The translations under genes and the position numbers were made by a program. Of a stretch of 64,000 bases of DNA, positions 25,554 to 35,949 are shown one piece after another. Within the stretch, counting starts at the first letter, position 1; each line of letters opens with the position of its first letter. The notes below the pieces were generated by a model. That model did no database searches and was not told the DNA's origin. It was given only the letters and a program-made list of their open reading frames with translations. The DNA is taken from the NCBI RefSeq assembly GCF_003432065.1, contig NZ_QWDE01000002.1, positions 496,001 through 560,000 on the forward strand, written 5' to 3'. The stretch is from Mucilaginibacter terrenus (lineage in GTDB: Bacteria; Bacteroidota; Bacteroidia; Sphingobacteriales; Sphingobacteriaceae).

Positions 25554-26945
25554 ATGCAAAGTTCAAAAAGACAGCTAATTGTCGTCATTTGCCTTTTTAT
25601 TGCAGGGCATACTTACGCTCAGCAAACAAATCCGCCGGTCAAATTAAAAGACCTGTTAAACCGGGTAAACGAAAAAGCACCCTCGCTCCTCACGGACTCT
25701 GCTGCCATTACGATCAGGCAAGCCCAGGCTACAGAAATCCGCAGCAACTGGCTCCCCAATCTTAAACTGAATTACCAGGCGGATATAGGCAGCAATAATA
25801 ATGATGCCGGGCCTTACTTTGGCTTTGGTATCATCCCCTCTAATTCACGCGGCGTGAGGACTGAAAGCAACACCAGCGCGGTATTGACCAATCTGGGCAT
25901 TGCAGCCCTCGACTGGGAGGTGTATAATTTTGGAGCCTACGGCGCCCAAAACAAAGTTGCTAAATCAGATATAAATGTTGAACAGAACAAGTTCGCACAA
26001 TCTAAATACCAGTTGCAGGCTTATACCATCGGCAGCTACCTGCAATTAATGCGCCTGCAAGATCTCCTTGCTATTCAAAACAGGAATATCCAGCGCAATG
26101 AGCAGATCAGGCGCTCCATTCAATCACTTGCCAAAAGCGGGATTCGTCCGGGTGTTGATACGAGTATCGCCGAAGCCGAGCTTTCCAAAGCACGACTGAA
26201 TTATATCGAACTGGACAACCAGCTAAAAAGAGTTCAATTACAGCTATCAGCCATCAGCGGAATGCCCTATCAAAGCATCATCCCGGACACTGCCGCTGAA
26301 AGCCATATGATCGGCCAGGCAGTAGCACCTGGAATGCTGAGCGCAGACACGGCCAACAACCCTTTGATCAACTACTATAAGTCGATCTATCAGGGCAGCC
26401 TTGACCGCGAAGACCTTGTAAGGAAACAGTACAATCCGAAGATCTTGCTGGAAGCAGCCGTTTGGGGCCGTGGCTCCAGTATAGATGCCAATGATAATTT
26501 CAACAGCCTGTCTACCGGCTGGGGGTTCAACCGAAACAATTACCTGGTCGGGGTGGGTATTTCCTATAACCTGTTTGACATCCGGCGCAAACAGCTCAAA
26601 CTCCGCACCCAAAAGGCAGCGACAGAGTATGCGCGAAAACAACTGGATGAACAAAGGAGTACGTTGGCGCTAAATGTAAACCAGGCAGATGTGGAACTGA
26701 ATACCGCTAAGCAACGTTTACAGGAAATCCCGAACCAGTTGAAGGCCGCCAATGCCGGTTACAGACAAAAGCTATCCTTATATAAGAGTGGCTTGACGGA
26801 TATTATTGAACTGAATGCCGCTTTAAATATTTTATACCGGGCGGAAACTGATTATGTACAAGCCAAATCTGCTTACACTAATGCTTTGTTCCAGAAAGCC
26901 GTGACAGGCAACCAAGTCAATTCAGTTTTAAACCTTTTAAATTAA
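25554..26945 (+). CDS. TolC-family outer-membrane efflux protein
   Basis: A 463-residue protein with a signal peptide (ending HTYAQ) and two outer-membrane-factor repeats rich in long helices (e.g. QLQAYTIGSYLQLMRLQDLL and DEQRSTLALNVNQADVELNT). It forms the outer-membrane tunnel of the tripartite pump whose other parts follow at once: RND gene 6 bases later, adaptor after that. The order outer factor-pump-adaptor is common in Bacteroidota. Confidence 0.92.
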   Translation: MQSSKRQLIVVICLFIAGHTYAQQTNPPVKLKDLLNRVNEKAPSLLTDSAAITIRQAQATEIRSNWLPNLKLNYQADIGSNNNDAGPYFGFGIIPSNSRGVRTESNTSAVLTNLGIAALDWEVYNFGAYGAQNKVAKSDINVEQNKFAQSKYQLQAYTIGSYLQLMRLQDLLAIQNRNIQRNEQIRRSIQSLAKSGIRPGVDTSIAEAELSKARLNYIELDNQLKRVQLQLSAISGMPYQSIIPDTAAESHMIGQAVAPGMLSADTANNPLINYYKSIYQGSLDREDLVRKQYNPKILLEAAVWGRGSSIDANDNFNSLSTGWGFNRNNYLVGVGISYNLFDIRRKQLKLRTQKAATEYARKQLDEQRSTLALNVNQADVELNTAKQRLQEIPNQLKAANAGYRQKLSLYKSGLTDIIELNAALNILYRAETDYVQAKSAYTNALFQKAVTGNQVNSVLNLLN

Positions 26946-26951
26946 TTAACT

Positions 26952-29900
26952 ATGTCAATGGTCACATCTGCACTCAAAAGGCCGATCACCGTGGTGGTGA
27001 TCACCATGAGCCTTTTAATATTTGCAGTGCTTAGTGCAATAAAAATACCGATAGATATTTTTCCGCAGTTAAACCTGCCTACTATCTATGTTATTGAATC
27101 CTATGGGGGCATGTCGCCCCAGCAGATGGAGGGCTTTTTCTCCACTCGTCTGCAGGATCAGTTCCTGTATGTTAATGGTGTTAAAACCATTACCAGTAAG
27201 AATATTCAGGGTTTAACGATGCTGAAACTGAGCTTTTACGAAAACGTAAACATGGCCGAAGCCCAGGCGCAGGTTGCCTTACAGGTAAACCGTGCCATGA
27301 AGTTCTTTCCACCGGGTGCTTTGCCGCCCCAGGTGGTACGATATGATGCATCATCCCTGCCGGTCGGCCAGCTGGTCTTATCCGCTCCCGGCCGTAGCTT
27401 AAAGGAGATTTACGATATGGCCGCTACCCGTATCCGTCCGATGTTCGCCTCGGTGCCCGGCCTGTCCGCGCCGCCGCCATTTGGTGCCAACTCGCGGTCA
27501 ATCACTGTTAGCGTAGATCCTAATAAAATGCGCAGTTATGACCTGACCCCTGACCAGGTGGTAGAGGCACTGGCTAAATTCAACGCTATGTCGCCTTCGG
27601 GTAACCTCCGTATTAATAATACTATGTTTACAACGACAATCAACTCCCTGGTGAAAAAGTCAGAAGAGTTTGGTGATATTCCTATAAAAACCAAAAACGG
27701 GGTCTCGGTTTTAGTAAAAGACGTCGCTCGCGTAGCGGATGCAGCTGACATTACGGTAGATTATGCATTGATCAACGGGAAACGCTCGGTTTATATCCCG
27801 GTGGTTAAAACCGCCGATGCCTCTACATGGTCGGTAGTTCAAAGCCTTAAAAGCAAGATTCCGGAAATGCAAAGCTTGCTGCCGGATGATGTGAAGATCT
27901 CCTACGAATTTGACCAGTCTATCTTCGTAATCAATGCCGTAAAAAGTTTAATAACTGAAGGCGGTTTAGGTGCCTTACTTACAGGTTTGATGGTATTACT
28001 GTTTCTGCGCGACTGGCGCAGCAGCCTGATCGTAGTGATCACGATCCCGGTGTCGATTTTATTAGGCGTGTTCCTGTTGGGAATGTTCGGTCAAACCATC
28101 AATATAATGACCTTGAGCGGGCTGGCACTGGCCATCGGTATCCTCGTCGACCAGGCGACGGTAACGATTGAGAACATTCACCAGCATTTGGAAATGGGAA
28201 AATCAAAAAAACTGGCTATCTATGATGCCTGTGAAGAGATAGCGTTTCCACTACTCCTCATTCTACTTTGCATCCTGGCTGTATTTGCTCCATCCTTCCT
28301 GATGAATGGCGTACCTAAGGCTATGTTCCTGCCCTTATCAATGTCCATCGGTTTGACGATGATCGTTTCTTATGTTTTGGCACAAACCCTGGTACCGATA
28401 TTAAGCAATTGGCTGATCAAAGCTGAGCAGTACCAGCACTATGTGCATGGCAAACTCCACGCTCATGCAGGCGAATCTTTAAATAAAAAAGAAGAAGCAC
28501 AGGTTAACAATCACCTGAAAGAAGAACAGGATCATCCTGAAGACAACGACTTTTTCGAAAAAGTCAAAATGCGGTTCATGGGAATCATTACACGGTGGAT
28601 GCCGAATAAAAAACTGATCGTACCTATCTATATCGTGGCCGTTATCGTGCTGGCCGGTGTCGGGTTTGTGGTCATCGGGAAAGACATGATGCCGAAGCTG
28701 AATAACGGGCAATTCCTGATCCGTATCAAAGCGCCCGACGGTACCCGTTTGGAACGCACGGAAGATAAATTTAAAGAGGTCCTGAACATTATCGATAAAA
28801 CGGTAGACCATCATATCGCTATCAGTTCGGGTTATGTGGGTATCGTACCCAGCAGCTACGGTACCAGTAACCTATACATTTTTAATACCGGTACGCATGA
28901 GGCGGTATTGCAGGTGAACCTGGATGAACATTACAAGGTGAATATGGATGAGCTGAAGGACGCGTTGCGGAAAAACATCTCCCATCAGTTACCCGATCTG
29001 CGCATCACCTTCGAGCCCATCGATATGACGGAAAAGATCATGAGCCAGGGCGCAGCTACACCTATCGAGATCCGCGTAGCCGGCAAAGACATGACGCAGA
29101 TTGAGGCCTATGCCAATAAAGCCGTGGCCAAATTAAAGCAGATCAGTTACCTGCGGGATGTGCAGATAGTTCAGCCCCTGCGCATACCTGTTGTAGCCAT
29201 TACGCTCGACCGCCAAAAGGTGTCGCAATTTGGATTGAACGTGACTGATATTGCGCGCTCCGTTACTGCCAGTACCTCCTCCAGCCGCTTTACAGAAAAG
29301 AACCAATGGCTGGATGAAAAGGCCGCCTATACCTACCAGGTGCAGGTACAGATACCCGAGTACGTGATGAATACGATGGATGAGCTAAAAGAGATCCCGC
29401 TGTTAAAGGGGCAAAGCACCCCGACACTTGCAGATGTGGCCAATTTCAAGGTGATCTATTCGCCGGGTGAATATGACCGCTCGGGTCCGCGCCGCTTTTT
29501 AACGGTAAGTGCCAATATCTATAAACAAGATCTGGGCACCGCTACTGCCGATGTACAAAAGGCGATGACCTCACTGGGCGCACCGCCAAAAGGCTTGGTC
29601 GCCGAATTGAAAGGCATGTCGAGCTTGCTGACCGAAACCATGGGTAGTTTGCAAAGCGGTTTAGCCTTCGCGGTACTGGTGATCTTCCTGCTGTTGGCAG
29701 CTAATTACCAGTCATTCAAGCTTTCTTTAACCGTCCTCTCTACTGTTCCGGCGGTAATATTAGGTTCACTGACCGCTTTATTGCTCACCGGTTCTACGCT
29801 TAACCTGCAATCCTACATGGGGATGATCATGTCTACGGGAGTGTCCGTGGCAAACGCGATCCTGATCGTAACGAATGGTGAAAAACTGCGCCTGGAATTT

Positions 29901-30191
29901 AGAGATGCTACCCGCGCATCTATTACGAGCGCAGCTATCCGTTTGCGGCCTATTCTTATGACCAGTTTTGCCATGATGGCAGGCATGGTGCCGATGGCAT
30001 CAGGTATGGGCGAGGCAGGTGAACAAACCGCGCCGCTGGGCCGGGCCGTGATCGGCGGCTTATTTGCTTCGACGCTTGCCGCCCTGTTCATTCTACCATT
30101 GGTATTTGCCTGGGTACAGGACAAGACCACTTATGAATCACCGTCATTAATGCCGGAAGAGACCACTGCTATTCAAACTTCAACGATATAA
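26952..30191 (+). CDS. RND-family inner-membrane efflux pump
   Basis: A 1079-residue protein of the AcrB/CzcA superfamily with twelve predicted membrane helices and two large periplasmic loops. Near TM4 it has LALAIGILVDQATVTIEN, keeping the first proton-relay Asp but with Gln where multidrug pumps have a second Asp. A charged insertion (KKEEAQVNNHLKEEQDHPEDN) lies in the central cytoplasmic part. The substrate cannot be told from sequence; drugs or small toxic organic compounds are likely. It is partnered with the flanking TolC and adaptor genes. Confidence 0.93.
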   Translation: MSMVTSALKRPITVVVITMSLLIFAVLSAIKIPIDIFPQLNLPTIYVIESYGGMSPQQMEGFFSTRLQDQFLYVNGVKTITSKNIQGLTMLKLSFYENVNMAEAQAQVALQVNRAMKFFPPGALPPQVVRYDASSLPVGQLVLSAPGRSLKEIYDMAATRIRPMFASVPGLSAPPPFGANSRSITVSVDPNKMRSYDLTPDQVVEALAKFNAMSPSGNLRINNTMFTTTINSLVKKSEEFGDIPIKTKNGVSVLVKDVARVADAADITVDYALINGKRSVYIPVVKTADASTWSVVQSLKSKIPEMQSLLPDDVKISYEFDQSIFVINAVKSLITEGGLGALLTGLMVLLFLRDWRSSLIVVITIPVSILLGVFLLGMFGQTINIMTLSGLALAIGILVDQATVTIENIHQHLEMGKSKKLAIYDACEEIAFPLLLILLCILAVFAPSFLMNGVPKAMFLPLSMSIGLTMIVSYVLAQTLVPILSNWLIKAEQYQHYVHGKLHAHAGESLNKKEEAQVNNHLKEEQDHPEDNDFFEKVKMRFMGIITRWMPNKKLIVPIYIVAVIVLAGVGFVVIGKDMMPKLNNGQFLIRIKAPDGTRLERTEDKFKEVLNIIDKTVDHHIAISSGYVGIVPSSYGTSNLYIFNTGTHEAVLQVNLDEHYKVNMDELKDALRKNISHQLPDLRITFEPIDMTEKIMSQGAATPIEIRVAGKDMTQIEAYANKAVAKLKQISYLRDVQIVQPLRIPVVAITLDRQKVSQFGLNVTDIARSVTASTSSSRFTEKNQWLDEKAAYTYQVQVQIPEYVMNTMDELKEIPLLKGQSTPTLADVANFKVIYSPGEYDRSGPRRFLTVSANIYKQDLGTATADVQKAMTSLGAPPKGLVAELKGMSSLLTETMGSLQSGLAFAVLVIFLLLAANYQSFKLSLTVLSTVPAVILGSLTALLLTGSTLNLQSYMGMIMSTGVSVANAILIVTNGEKLRLEFRDATRASITSAAIRLRPILMTSFAMMAGMVPMASGMGEAGEQTAPLGRAVIGGLFASTLAALFILPLVFAWVQDKTTYESPSLMPEETTAIQTSTI

Positions 30192-30195
30192 ATAC

Positions 30196-31278
30196 ATGAA
30201 AACGAAAATAATCATCTTAGGCGCTGCAGCCTGTTTTTTAGCAGCCTGCTCCGGTAATGAAAAGCCGGTAGACCTGACCGGAGCGAAAGCAAGCGGTAAC
30301 AAGAAATATGAGACCGGTACGATCACCGAAAAAGCTTTATCCAGCTACGCAAGGTTACCCGGACAACTAAATCCATATAACGAGGTTAACCTGTTTCCCA
30401 AAGCAAACGGTTTTGTAAAGCAGATCTTCGTTGACCGGGGTTCGCAAGTCACGAAAGGACAATTGTTAATAACCCTGGAAGCACCTGAAATGGAGTCGCA
30501 GCTACAGGCGTCTAATTCGCGCTATTTACAGGCGCAGGAAACGGCTAATGCCAGCAAGGAAAAGTATAACCGCTTGAAACAAGCCGCTGCTGAACCGGGT
30601 TCGGTATCCCCGCTGGACCTGGACAATGCCGTATCCAGGATGAAATCGGACATGGCCATTGCTAATGCTGAACGGTCCAATATGGAATCCGTTAAAACTA
30701 TGCAAGGTTATCTTAAGATCTATGCGCCGTTTGACGGCACTATCGTACAGCGGAATGTATCGCCGGGTGCGTTGGTGGCGCCGGGCAAAGGCACAGACCA
30801 GCCAATGCTGGTTTTGCAGGATACCCGAAAACTGCGCTTGGAAGTAGCCATCCCAGAAGATTATGTTGATAAGGTCGACCTCAAACAAGCCGTTACCTTT
30901 ACATTCAATGCGATGCCAGGCAAGAAACATACCGCGAAGATCAGCCGTTCGGCTAATGCCCTGGGCAATATGCGTTCTGAGGCAATAGAGATCGATGTTC
31001 TTAATAAGAACGGACAACTGAAACCGGGTATGTACGCGGAGGTTAATATCCCGATGCTTTCCGGTGCCAAGTCATTACTCGTGCCAAATACCGCAATTGT
31101 GCGATCTACCGAGCGGGAATATGTGATTACGGTGAGAGACGGTAAGGCGAAACTGGTCGATATCAAAGAAGGACTTGCAGGCAAAGACTCTACGGAAGTT
31201 TTCGGCGCTTTGGTGCCGTCTGACCGTATTGTTACCAAAGCCGGCGACGATATTAAAGACGGTACGGTTATCAATTAA
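30196..31278 (+). CDS. RND periplasmic adaptor lipoprotein (HlyD/AcrA family)
   Basis: A 360-residue lipoprotein (lipobox LAAC, Cys18). It has the usual adaptor order: beta-barrel and lipoyl half (VNLFPKANGFVKQIFVDRGS), a helical hairpin (QETANASKEKYNRLKQAAAE), the second lipoyl half (IYAPFDGTIVQRNVSPG) and a membrane-proximal domain. It starts 4 bases after the pump gene and is followed by a terminator, so the operon ends here. Confidence 0.93.
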   Translation: MKTKIIILGAAACFLAACSGNEKPVDLTGAKASGNKKYETGTITEKALSSYARLPGQLNPYNEVNLFPKANGFVKQIFVDRGSQVTKGQLLITLEAPEMESQLQASNSRYLQAQETANASKEKYNRLKQAAAEPGSVSPLDLDNAVSRMKSDMAIANAERSNMESVKTMQGYLKIYAPFDGTIVQRNVSPGALVAPGKGTDQPMLVLQDTRKLRLEVAIPEDYVDKVDLKQAVTFTFNAMPGKKHTAKISRSANALGNMRSEAIEIDVLNKNGQLKPGMYAEVNIPMLSGAKSLLVPNTAIVRSTEREYVITVRDGKAKLVDIKEGLAGKDSTEVFGALVPSDRIVTKAGDDIKDGTVIN

Positions 31279-31284
31279 CTATCT

Positions 31285-31326
31285 AACCAACATGACCGAT
31301 TAGCGCGGCCATGTTGGTTTTTAATT
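31285..31326 (+). terminator. Rho-independent terminator after the RND operon
   Basis: AACCAACATG (31285-31294) and CATGTTGGTT (31310-31319) form a perfect 10-bp stem followed by TTTTTAATTTT. It ends the efflux operon. Between here and 31595 (about 270 bases) no gene or other clear signal was recognised. Confidence 0.8.
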
Positions 31327-31594
31327 TTAAACACGGATAATGTGATAGTGCCCCTAATAATCAAATTCGCTAACTCCACAACTCATCCCCATATAATCAT
31401 GCAATATTATAAACATGATTGTGGGCTATATTCCAAAATATCTGCAATTTAGTAAGTTGCGTAGAGCGCCTGAAGAAGTGGTTATTTACCAACCAACTGT
31501 TATTTTACAGATTTTAAGTTTTTAAACGTATCGTCAGGCGATAGTAATTAAATCAGAATCGGAACAAGTTTTGTTATGTTGTTTGAAAAGTGCT

Positions 31595-31957
31595 ATGTCT
31601 AAAAGAATACTCGTAATTGATGATGACGAGGATATTCTGGAAATCCTGAATATCGTTTTCCGGGAAGAAGGTTATGATGTCGTATTGTCAAATACGGGGG
31701 AAGCCGCACAGCATATCCATATCATTCACCCTGACATCATCTTACTGGATGTTCGCATTGAAGGTTCCGCAAAGAGAGGTAACGAAATATGCGCGGAAAT
31801 TAAACAGAAGTATAGAGAAAAAAAAATGCCGGTCATTTTGGTATCAGCGGAAACAGATCTGGAGATGCTGGCTAATGAATGCGGCGCGGATTTTTACATC
31901 AATAAACCTTTCGACATTTTTCAAATGCTTTCTCACGTTAAAAAGTTTCTTGTTTGA
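31595..31957 (+). CDS. Single-domain response regulator
   Basis: The ATG at 31595 (MSKRILVIDDDED) is the natural start. The 120-residue protein is only a receiver domain: acidic pocket DDDED at residues 9-13, phospho-acceptor Asp52 in ILLDVRI, and Lys in INKPFD. It has no output domain, so it passes its signal by protein contact or as part of a phosphorelay, perhaps with the kinases encoded downstream. Confidence 0.9.
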   Translation: MSKRILVIDDDEDILEILNIVFREEGYDVVLSNTGEAAQHIHIIHPDIILLDVRIEGSAKRGNEICAEIKQKYREKKMPVILVSAETDLEMLANECGADFYINKPFDIFQMLSHVKKFLV

Positions 31958-32042
31958 AGTTCCTATATAGTTGAAAGAGTAACTGATTTCGCTTTATTAA
32001 CATTTGGCGGGATTATTTATATTTGACGTTTAAGCTGATCCG

Positions 32043-32576
32043 ATGGAAGAAAATCCCAAAAATCCGAACCTCGATAATAAAATTAGTTTTGGCCCGAAAA
32101 AAATAAAAAAGTTTTTCGTTAATAATCTGGATAAGATCTACGCGGCTAAAACACACCTGGTAAGCCACCTACCGCAAATATCGAACGAAGCACACTTTTC
32201 CGATCTCCGCCATGCAATACTGGAAACCATAGAGGACGTTGAAAAGCAAATAGCGAGAATGGAAATTGTTTACAATATGCTGGATGCTGAAATAACACAA
32301 GGCAACTGTAGCGGATTAGCCGGACTTGTAGATGATGCTTTTGCTGATATTAAACTACACAGTTCCGAGCCCGAACTTCGGGATTTATCCATCGCGTTTT
32401 ATATGCAAAACATTGAAAGCATGGAAATGGCATCTTTCCAGGTTTTACAAATGGCCGCCGTTAAGTTGAAAAACAAACAGATCAAGCAATTGATCAAAGA
32501 AAATTATGATGAAGCTAAAGCAGACCGTACCTTGTTGCTGCTGATTACCGCTAAATATATTATCTCCAAAGAATAA
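32043..32576 (+). CDS. DUF892/YciE-like ferritin-fold protein
   Basis: A 177-residue helical protein. FFVNNLDKIYAAKTHLVSHLP and ETIEDVEKQIARMEIVYNML followed by FYMQNIESMEMASFQVLQMA match the DUF892 (YciE/YciF) four-helix-bundle family, which is related to ferritins and often induced by stress. Some of the expected metal-ligand Glu and His residues (HFSDLRHAILETIED) are seen, but binding is not proven. It lies between a response regulator and convergent kinase genes. Confidence 0.85.
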   Translation: MEENPKNPNLDNKISFGPKKIKKFFVNNLDKIYAAKTHLVSHLPQISNEAHFSDLRHAILETIEDVEKQIARMEIVYNMLDAEITQGNCSGLAGLVDDAFADIKLHSSEPELRDLSIAFYMQNIESMEMASFQVLQMAAVKLKNKQIKQLIKENYDEAKADRTLLLLITAKYIISKE

Positions 32577-32590
32577 TTTGAACCTGTTGT

Positions 32591-33688
32591 TTATAAAGGA
32601 AGTGTGAATTTAAAAGTACTTCCTTTTCCGATCTCGCTTTCCACCCAAATCTTCCCGCCGTGCTTTTGAATGATCTCGGAGCATAAGTAAAGACCGATAC
32701 CAAAGCCAGCGATCTTTTCTGTCTCTTTACTTTCTACGCGGTAATGGGGCAAAAAAAGCTAATCAATGTCTTCCTGTGCTATACCAAGACCATGATCTGT
32801 CACATTTACCTCAACGGCTTCGTCGTGTACGACACAAGCTATTTCAATTGGGGCAGATTTATCAGAATATTTGGCGGCGTTGCTTAACAGGTTTACCAGT
32901 ACTTGCTCTATTTTATCACGGTCGGCATTGATGTGGATTAAATTACAGGGAGCCATAGCAATGCTGTGGGTAGACGTGATGAACAAAGTCTCTTCAACTA
33001 CTTCATTGATCAGTTCGTTCAATATAAATTCAATCTTATTCAGGTGGATCTTTCCGGCCTCTGCACCTGACAGGTTAAGCAGGCTATTGATCATGTTGAG
33101 CATTTTCCTAACCTGCTTGTCTACTTTGGATAAAGCCCCGATGGTGAAGTTATCTTTCTGCTTTTTAGCCCAGTTATTCAACATCTGAACATAAGCCTTC
33201 AAGGCGGTAAGCGGTGTTTTCAGCTCATGGCTTGCCATACCTATAAATTTACTTCTGCGGAGGTCATTCTGTTTTTGTTCAGTAATGTCCATTACAATTC
33301 CGGAAAAATAACTAATACTAACGTCCTGAGTGCTGAACCCGCCGGTAACGCTTAACCATCTGTTTTTATGATCGCGACGACCGTTTACGAGGTATTCTAC
33401 GTAAAGATTATGCTGGTTTTTAAAGGCGTTTTCAAACGCTTTTAGAACGCTTTCTCTTTGTTTATCTGCCACTTGCGACATAGCATCTTCAAAGGACATT
33501 TCCTCTTCAGGTAAGAACCCGAATAATTCTTTAGTGCGTTTTGAAGGTAAAAAGTTTCTCGTGGCTACATCAATGATCCAGGTACCGACATTGGCGGATT
33601 CAAGGGCGACCTGCGCTATATCTAAAGCCTGAAAGGAGGGATTAGGATTATTATCTTTCGAAAATTCACTTTCGGCAATATTATTCAT
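32591..33688 (-). pseudogene. PAS-sensor histidine kinase interrupted by an in-frame TAG
   Basis: The frame starts at 33688 and has a PAS domain (about residues 25-135, GTWIIDVATRNF), HisKA with His154 (MASHELKTPLTAL), an N box (VLVNLLSNAAKYS) and a G1 box (DHGLGIAQEDID). TAG at 32761-32759 ends it after 309 residues. In the same frame a further 55 residues read [20 protein letters not shown] and [10 protein letters not shown] to [15 protein letters not shown], the G2 box and end of the ATPase domain. One base (AAG to TAG) explains it. The product lacks the G2 box and should be inactive unless the stop is read through or is a sequencing error. Confidence 0.82.
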
Positions 33689-33787
33689 TGTTGTAATCTA
33701 ATAGGTTTCCTGGTATAAAAATACTTGTTTTCTGACAACCTACCAGGCGAACCAGGAACTTGGTATAGGACACAATTATAAAAACGA

Positions 33788-35485
33788 TTACAAAATCGGC
33801 AATGTAAACCAAAAGGCGCTCCCTATGCCGATTACACTGTCTACTCCAATTGTCCCGTTATGTTTTTTAATGATTTCGGAACATATGTAAAGTCCAAGCC
33901 CCAAACCTGTATAGCTGTTCCCACTGTGATCAACCCTGTAATAACGGTCAAATAGTGATGGTAGGTTTTCCGCTGGGATGCCATCGCCCTTATCAATGAC
34001 TGAAACTTTCACTATTTCGGCAAACCGCTCAACGCGAACTATAATTTCTTTTGATTCAGGCGCATATTTAATAGCGTTAGTAACAAAATTAGTGACAACC
34101 TGCTCGATGCGGGAAAAGTCTGCATATATCTCTAATATGGCATCACCCTCAACTTTACATTTAAAGGCGCTATCTCTAAGCAGGGTATCACAACACTCAG
34201 TTATTGCGGTTAACAAATTATATTTTTGGGTGCTAATTTGAAGTTGACTTTCATTTACGCTGCTTGTATTTAATAGATCATTAATAAGCGTGTATACTTT
34301 ATCTAAACTTTTATTAGCCTGCATGATCAGCTTAGCTAGCATGACCGGAGAAGGATTACTTTTCATCCTGTCTAATAATTGCAGGGAGGCCCTGAGACTG
34401 GTAATGGGGGTTTTTAGCTCGTGACTGGCAATGTTTATAAAATCGTCTTTTTGCTGCTGCATTAATCGCAATTCCTGTATATCAGTAGCAGTACCGACCC
34501 ATTGCAGTAATTTACCTTCTCTATTTTTTATAGGCATCAAACGGATAAGATGCCATCTGTAAACGCCATCTGCGCGTTTGCCACGTATTTGGAATTCACC
34601 GCCTTCAAGGTTTTTGTGGAGATTGTTAAACTGATTTAAGCACGATTCCAAGTCCTCCGGATGAATTACTTTTACAAATCCATCTACCCTGCTTTGCGTA
34701 ATGTCCAATCCAGTATAATCGTACCACCGCTGATTATAAAAGTCAACTTTACCTTTGGTCGTGATTGTCCAAGCGATTTGTGGAATAGTTTCCATCATGT
34801 TGCGGAAACGACTTTCGCTTTCTGCTAATGCTTTAGTGCGTGAGGCAACCCGGTTCTCCAGTTCCAAATTTAATTGAGATAACTCCTGATTGACCGATCT
34901 GACCTTTTCTTTCTCTTCAATGAGCAATTCATTCGACCTGATTAAACGCTGTGCGCTCTTCTCTTTTTCTTCGTTTTGAAAAAGGAGTTCACGATTGGCA
35001 CTCACCAACTCGGTTGCCTGCGTTTTTAATTTTTCATCAGCGAGTAATTTTTCCAGTCTTATTTCAGTGTCCTTCAATGCACGCTGTATTTTTGCAGGAA
35101 GCGCGAAGAGGTTGTTTTTTGAGACAAAATCTGTTACGCCGCTATTTATAAGGCTAACAGCATTTTCTTCTCCGATAATACCGGAAACTACAATAAATGG
35201 GAGCAACGGGCGAACGCTTTGTTTGATATCAAAGGCAGTAACCGCGTCGAATGATGGAAGGGCGAAGTCTGAAAGGATAAGATCGGGATTAAAGCTTTCA
35301 AGGGCCTGCTCATAATCTATACGGTTTTGAACAACTTTGGAGGTAAAACGGATACCTGACCTTTTCAACTCACGGCAAAGCAGATCAGCATCCGAATCAT
35401 TATCTTCAAGAATCAGAATTTTAGGATCGGTTATCATTGCGGCTATCTTTTCAGATGCGAGTATTTTATCAACATTTACAGGCAT
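33788..35485 (-). CDS. Hybrid sensor kinase: receiver, coiled coil, PAS, histidine kinase
   Basis: A 565-residue soluble protein. Order: receiver domain (residues 22-135, Asp73 in LILSDFALP), a coiled coil (145-220, including ANRELLFQNEEKEK, the unit repeated in the kinase upstream), PAS/PAC (225-340), HisKA with His355 (IASHELKTPITSL) and an HATPase with N box (VTNFVTNAIKYAP) and G2 (TGLGLGLYICSEII). An alternative start is Met17 at 35437. It is the last gene of a three-gene signalling operon with gaps of 11 and 12 bases. Confidence 0.92.
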   Translation of the reverse strand: MPVNVDKILASEKIAAMITDPKILILEDNDSDADLLCRELKRSGIRFTSKVVQNRIDYEQALESFNPDLILSDFALPSFDAVTAFDIKQSVRPLLPFIVVSGIIGEENAVSLINSGVTDFVSKNNLFALPAKIQRALKDTEIRLEKLLADEKLKTQATELVSANRELLFQNEEKEKSAQRLIRSNELLIEEKEKVRSVNQELSQLNLELENRVASRTKALAESESRFRNMMETIPQIAWTITTKGKVDFYNQRWYDYTGLDITQSRVDGFVKVIHPEDLESCLNQFNNLHKNLEGGEFQIRGKRADGVYRWHLIRLMPIKNREGKLLQWVGTATDIQELRLMQQQKDDFINIASHELKTPITSLRASLQLLDRMKSNPSPVMLAKLIMQANKSLDKVYTLINDLLNTSSVNESQLQISTQKYNLLTAITECCDTLLRDSAFKCKVEGDAILEIYADFSRIEQVVTNFVTNAIKYAPESKEIIVRVERFAEIVKVSVIDKGDGIPAENLPSLFDRYYRVDHSGNSYTGLGLGLYICSEIIKKHNGTIGVDSVIGIGSAFWFTLPIL

Positions 35486-35496
35486 TTTTTACTTGT

Positions 35497-35937
35497 CTAA
35501 TGCGCCGGCTGGCTCAGGATCATCCAGTATAAACCGATTTCCTTAATTGCGTTAAAAAAGTTGTCGCTATCTACCGGTTTAACGATATAACTATTAGCAC
35601 CGAGTTCAAAGCATTTTTCTATATCCGGGCCTTCATTTGATGAAGTGAGCATAACCACTGGAATTGATTTGAGATCCGGGTCTGATTTAACGGTTTCCAG
35701 TACCTGGATACCTGATACTTTTGGCATTTTAAGGTCAAGCAGAACGAGTTTTGGGTATTGCTTGTTACTACGTCCCGCATAAATACCCCGGCAATATAAA
35801 AAATCAAGTGCCGCCGCACCATCTACAACATGGTGAAGTTTATTGGAAAAACCACTTTTGGAAAGTGCCCTTATCGTTAATATAGCATCATCAGAGCTAT
35901 CCTCCACAAATAAAATTTCAACATCATCATAATTCAT
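35497..35937 (-). CDS. Rcp1-like single-domain response regulator
   Basis: A 146-residue receiver domain of the type that pairs with phytochrome-like or hybrid kinases: acidic pocket VEDSSDDA, phospho-acceptor Asp68 in LVLLDLKMPKVSG, Lys in YIVKPVD. It has no output domain. It lies between two histidine kinase genes in one operon, so it probably shuttles phosphate between them. Confidence 0.92.
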   Translation of the reverse strand: MNYDDVEILFVEDSSDDAILTIRALSKSGFSNKLHHVVDGAAALDFLYCRGIYAGRSNKQYPKLVLLDLKMPKVSGIQVLETVKSDPDLKSIPVVMLTSSNEGPDIEKCFELGANSYIVKPVDSDNFFNAIKEIGLYWMILSQPAH

Positions 35938-35949
35938 ATATACTATTCT

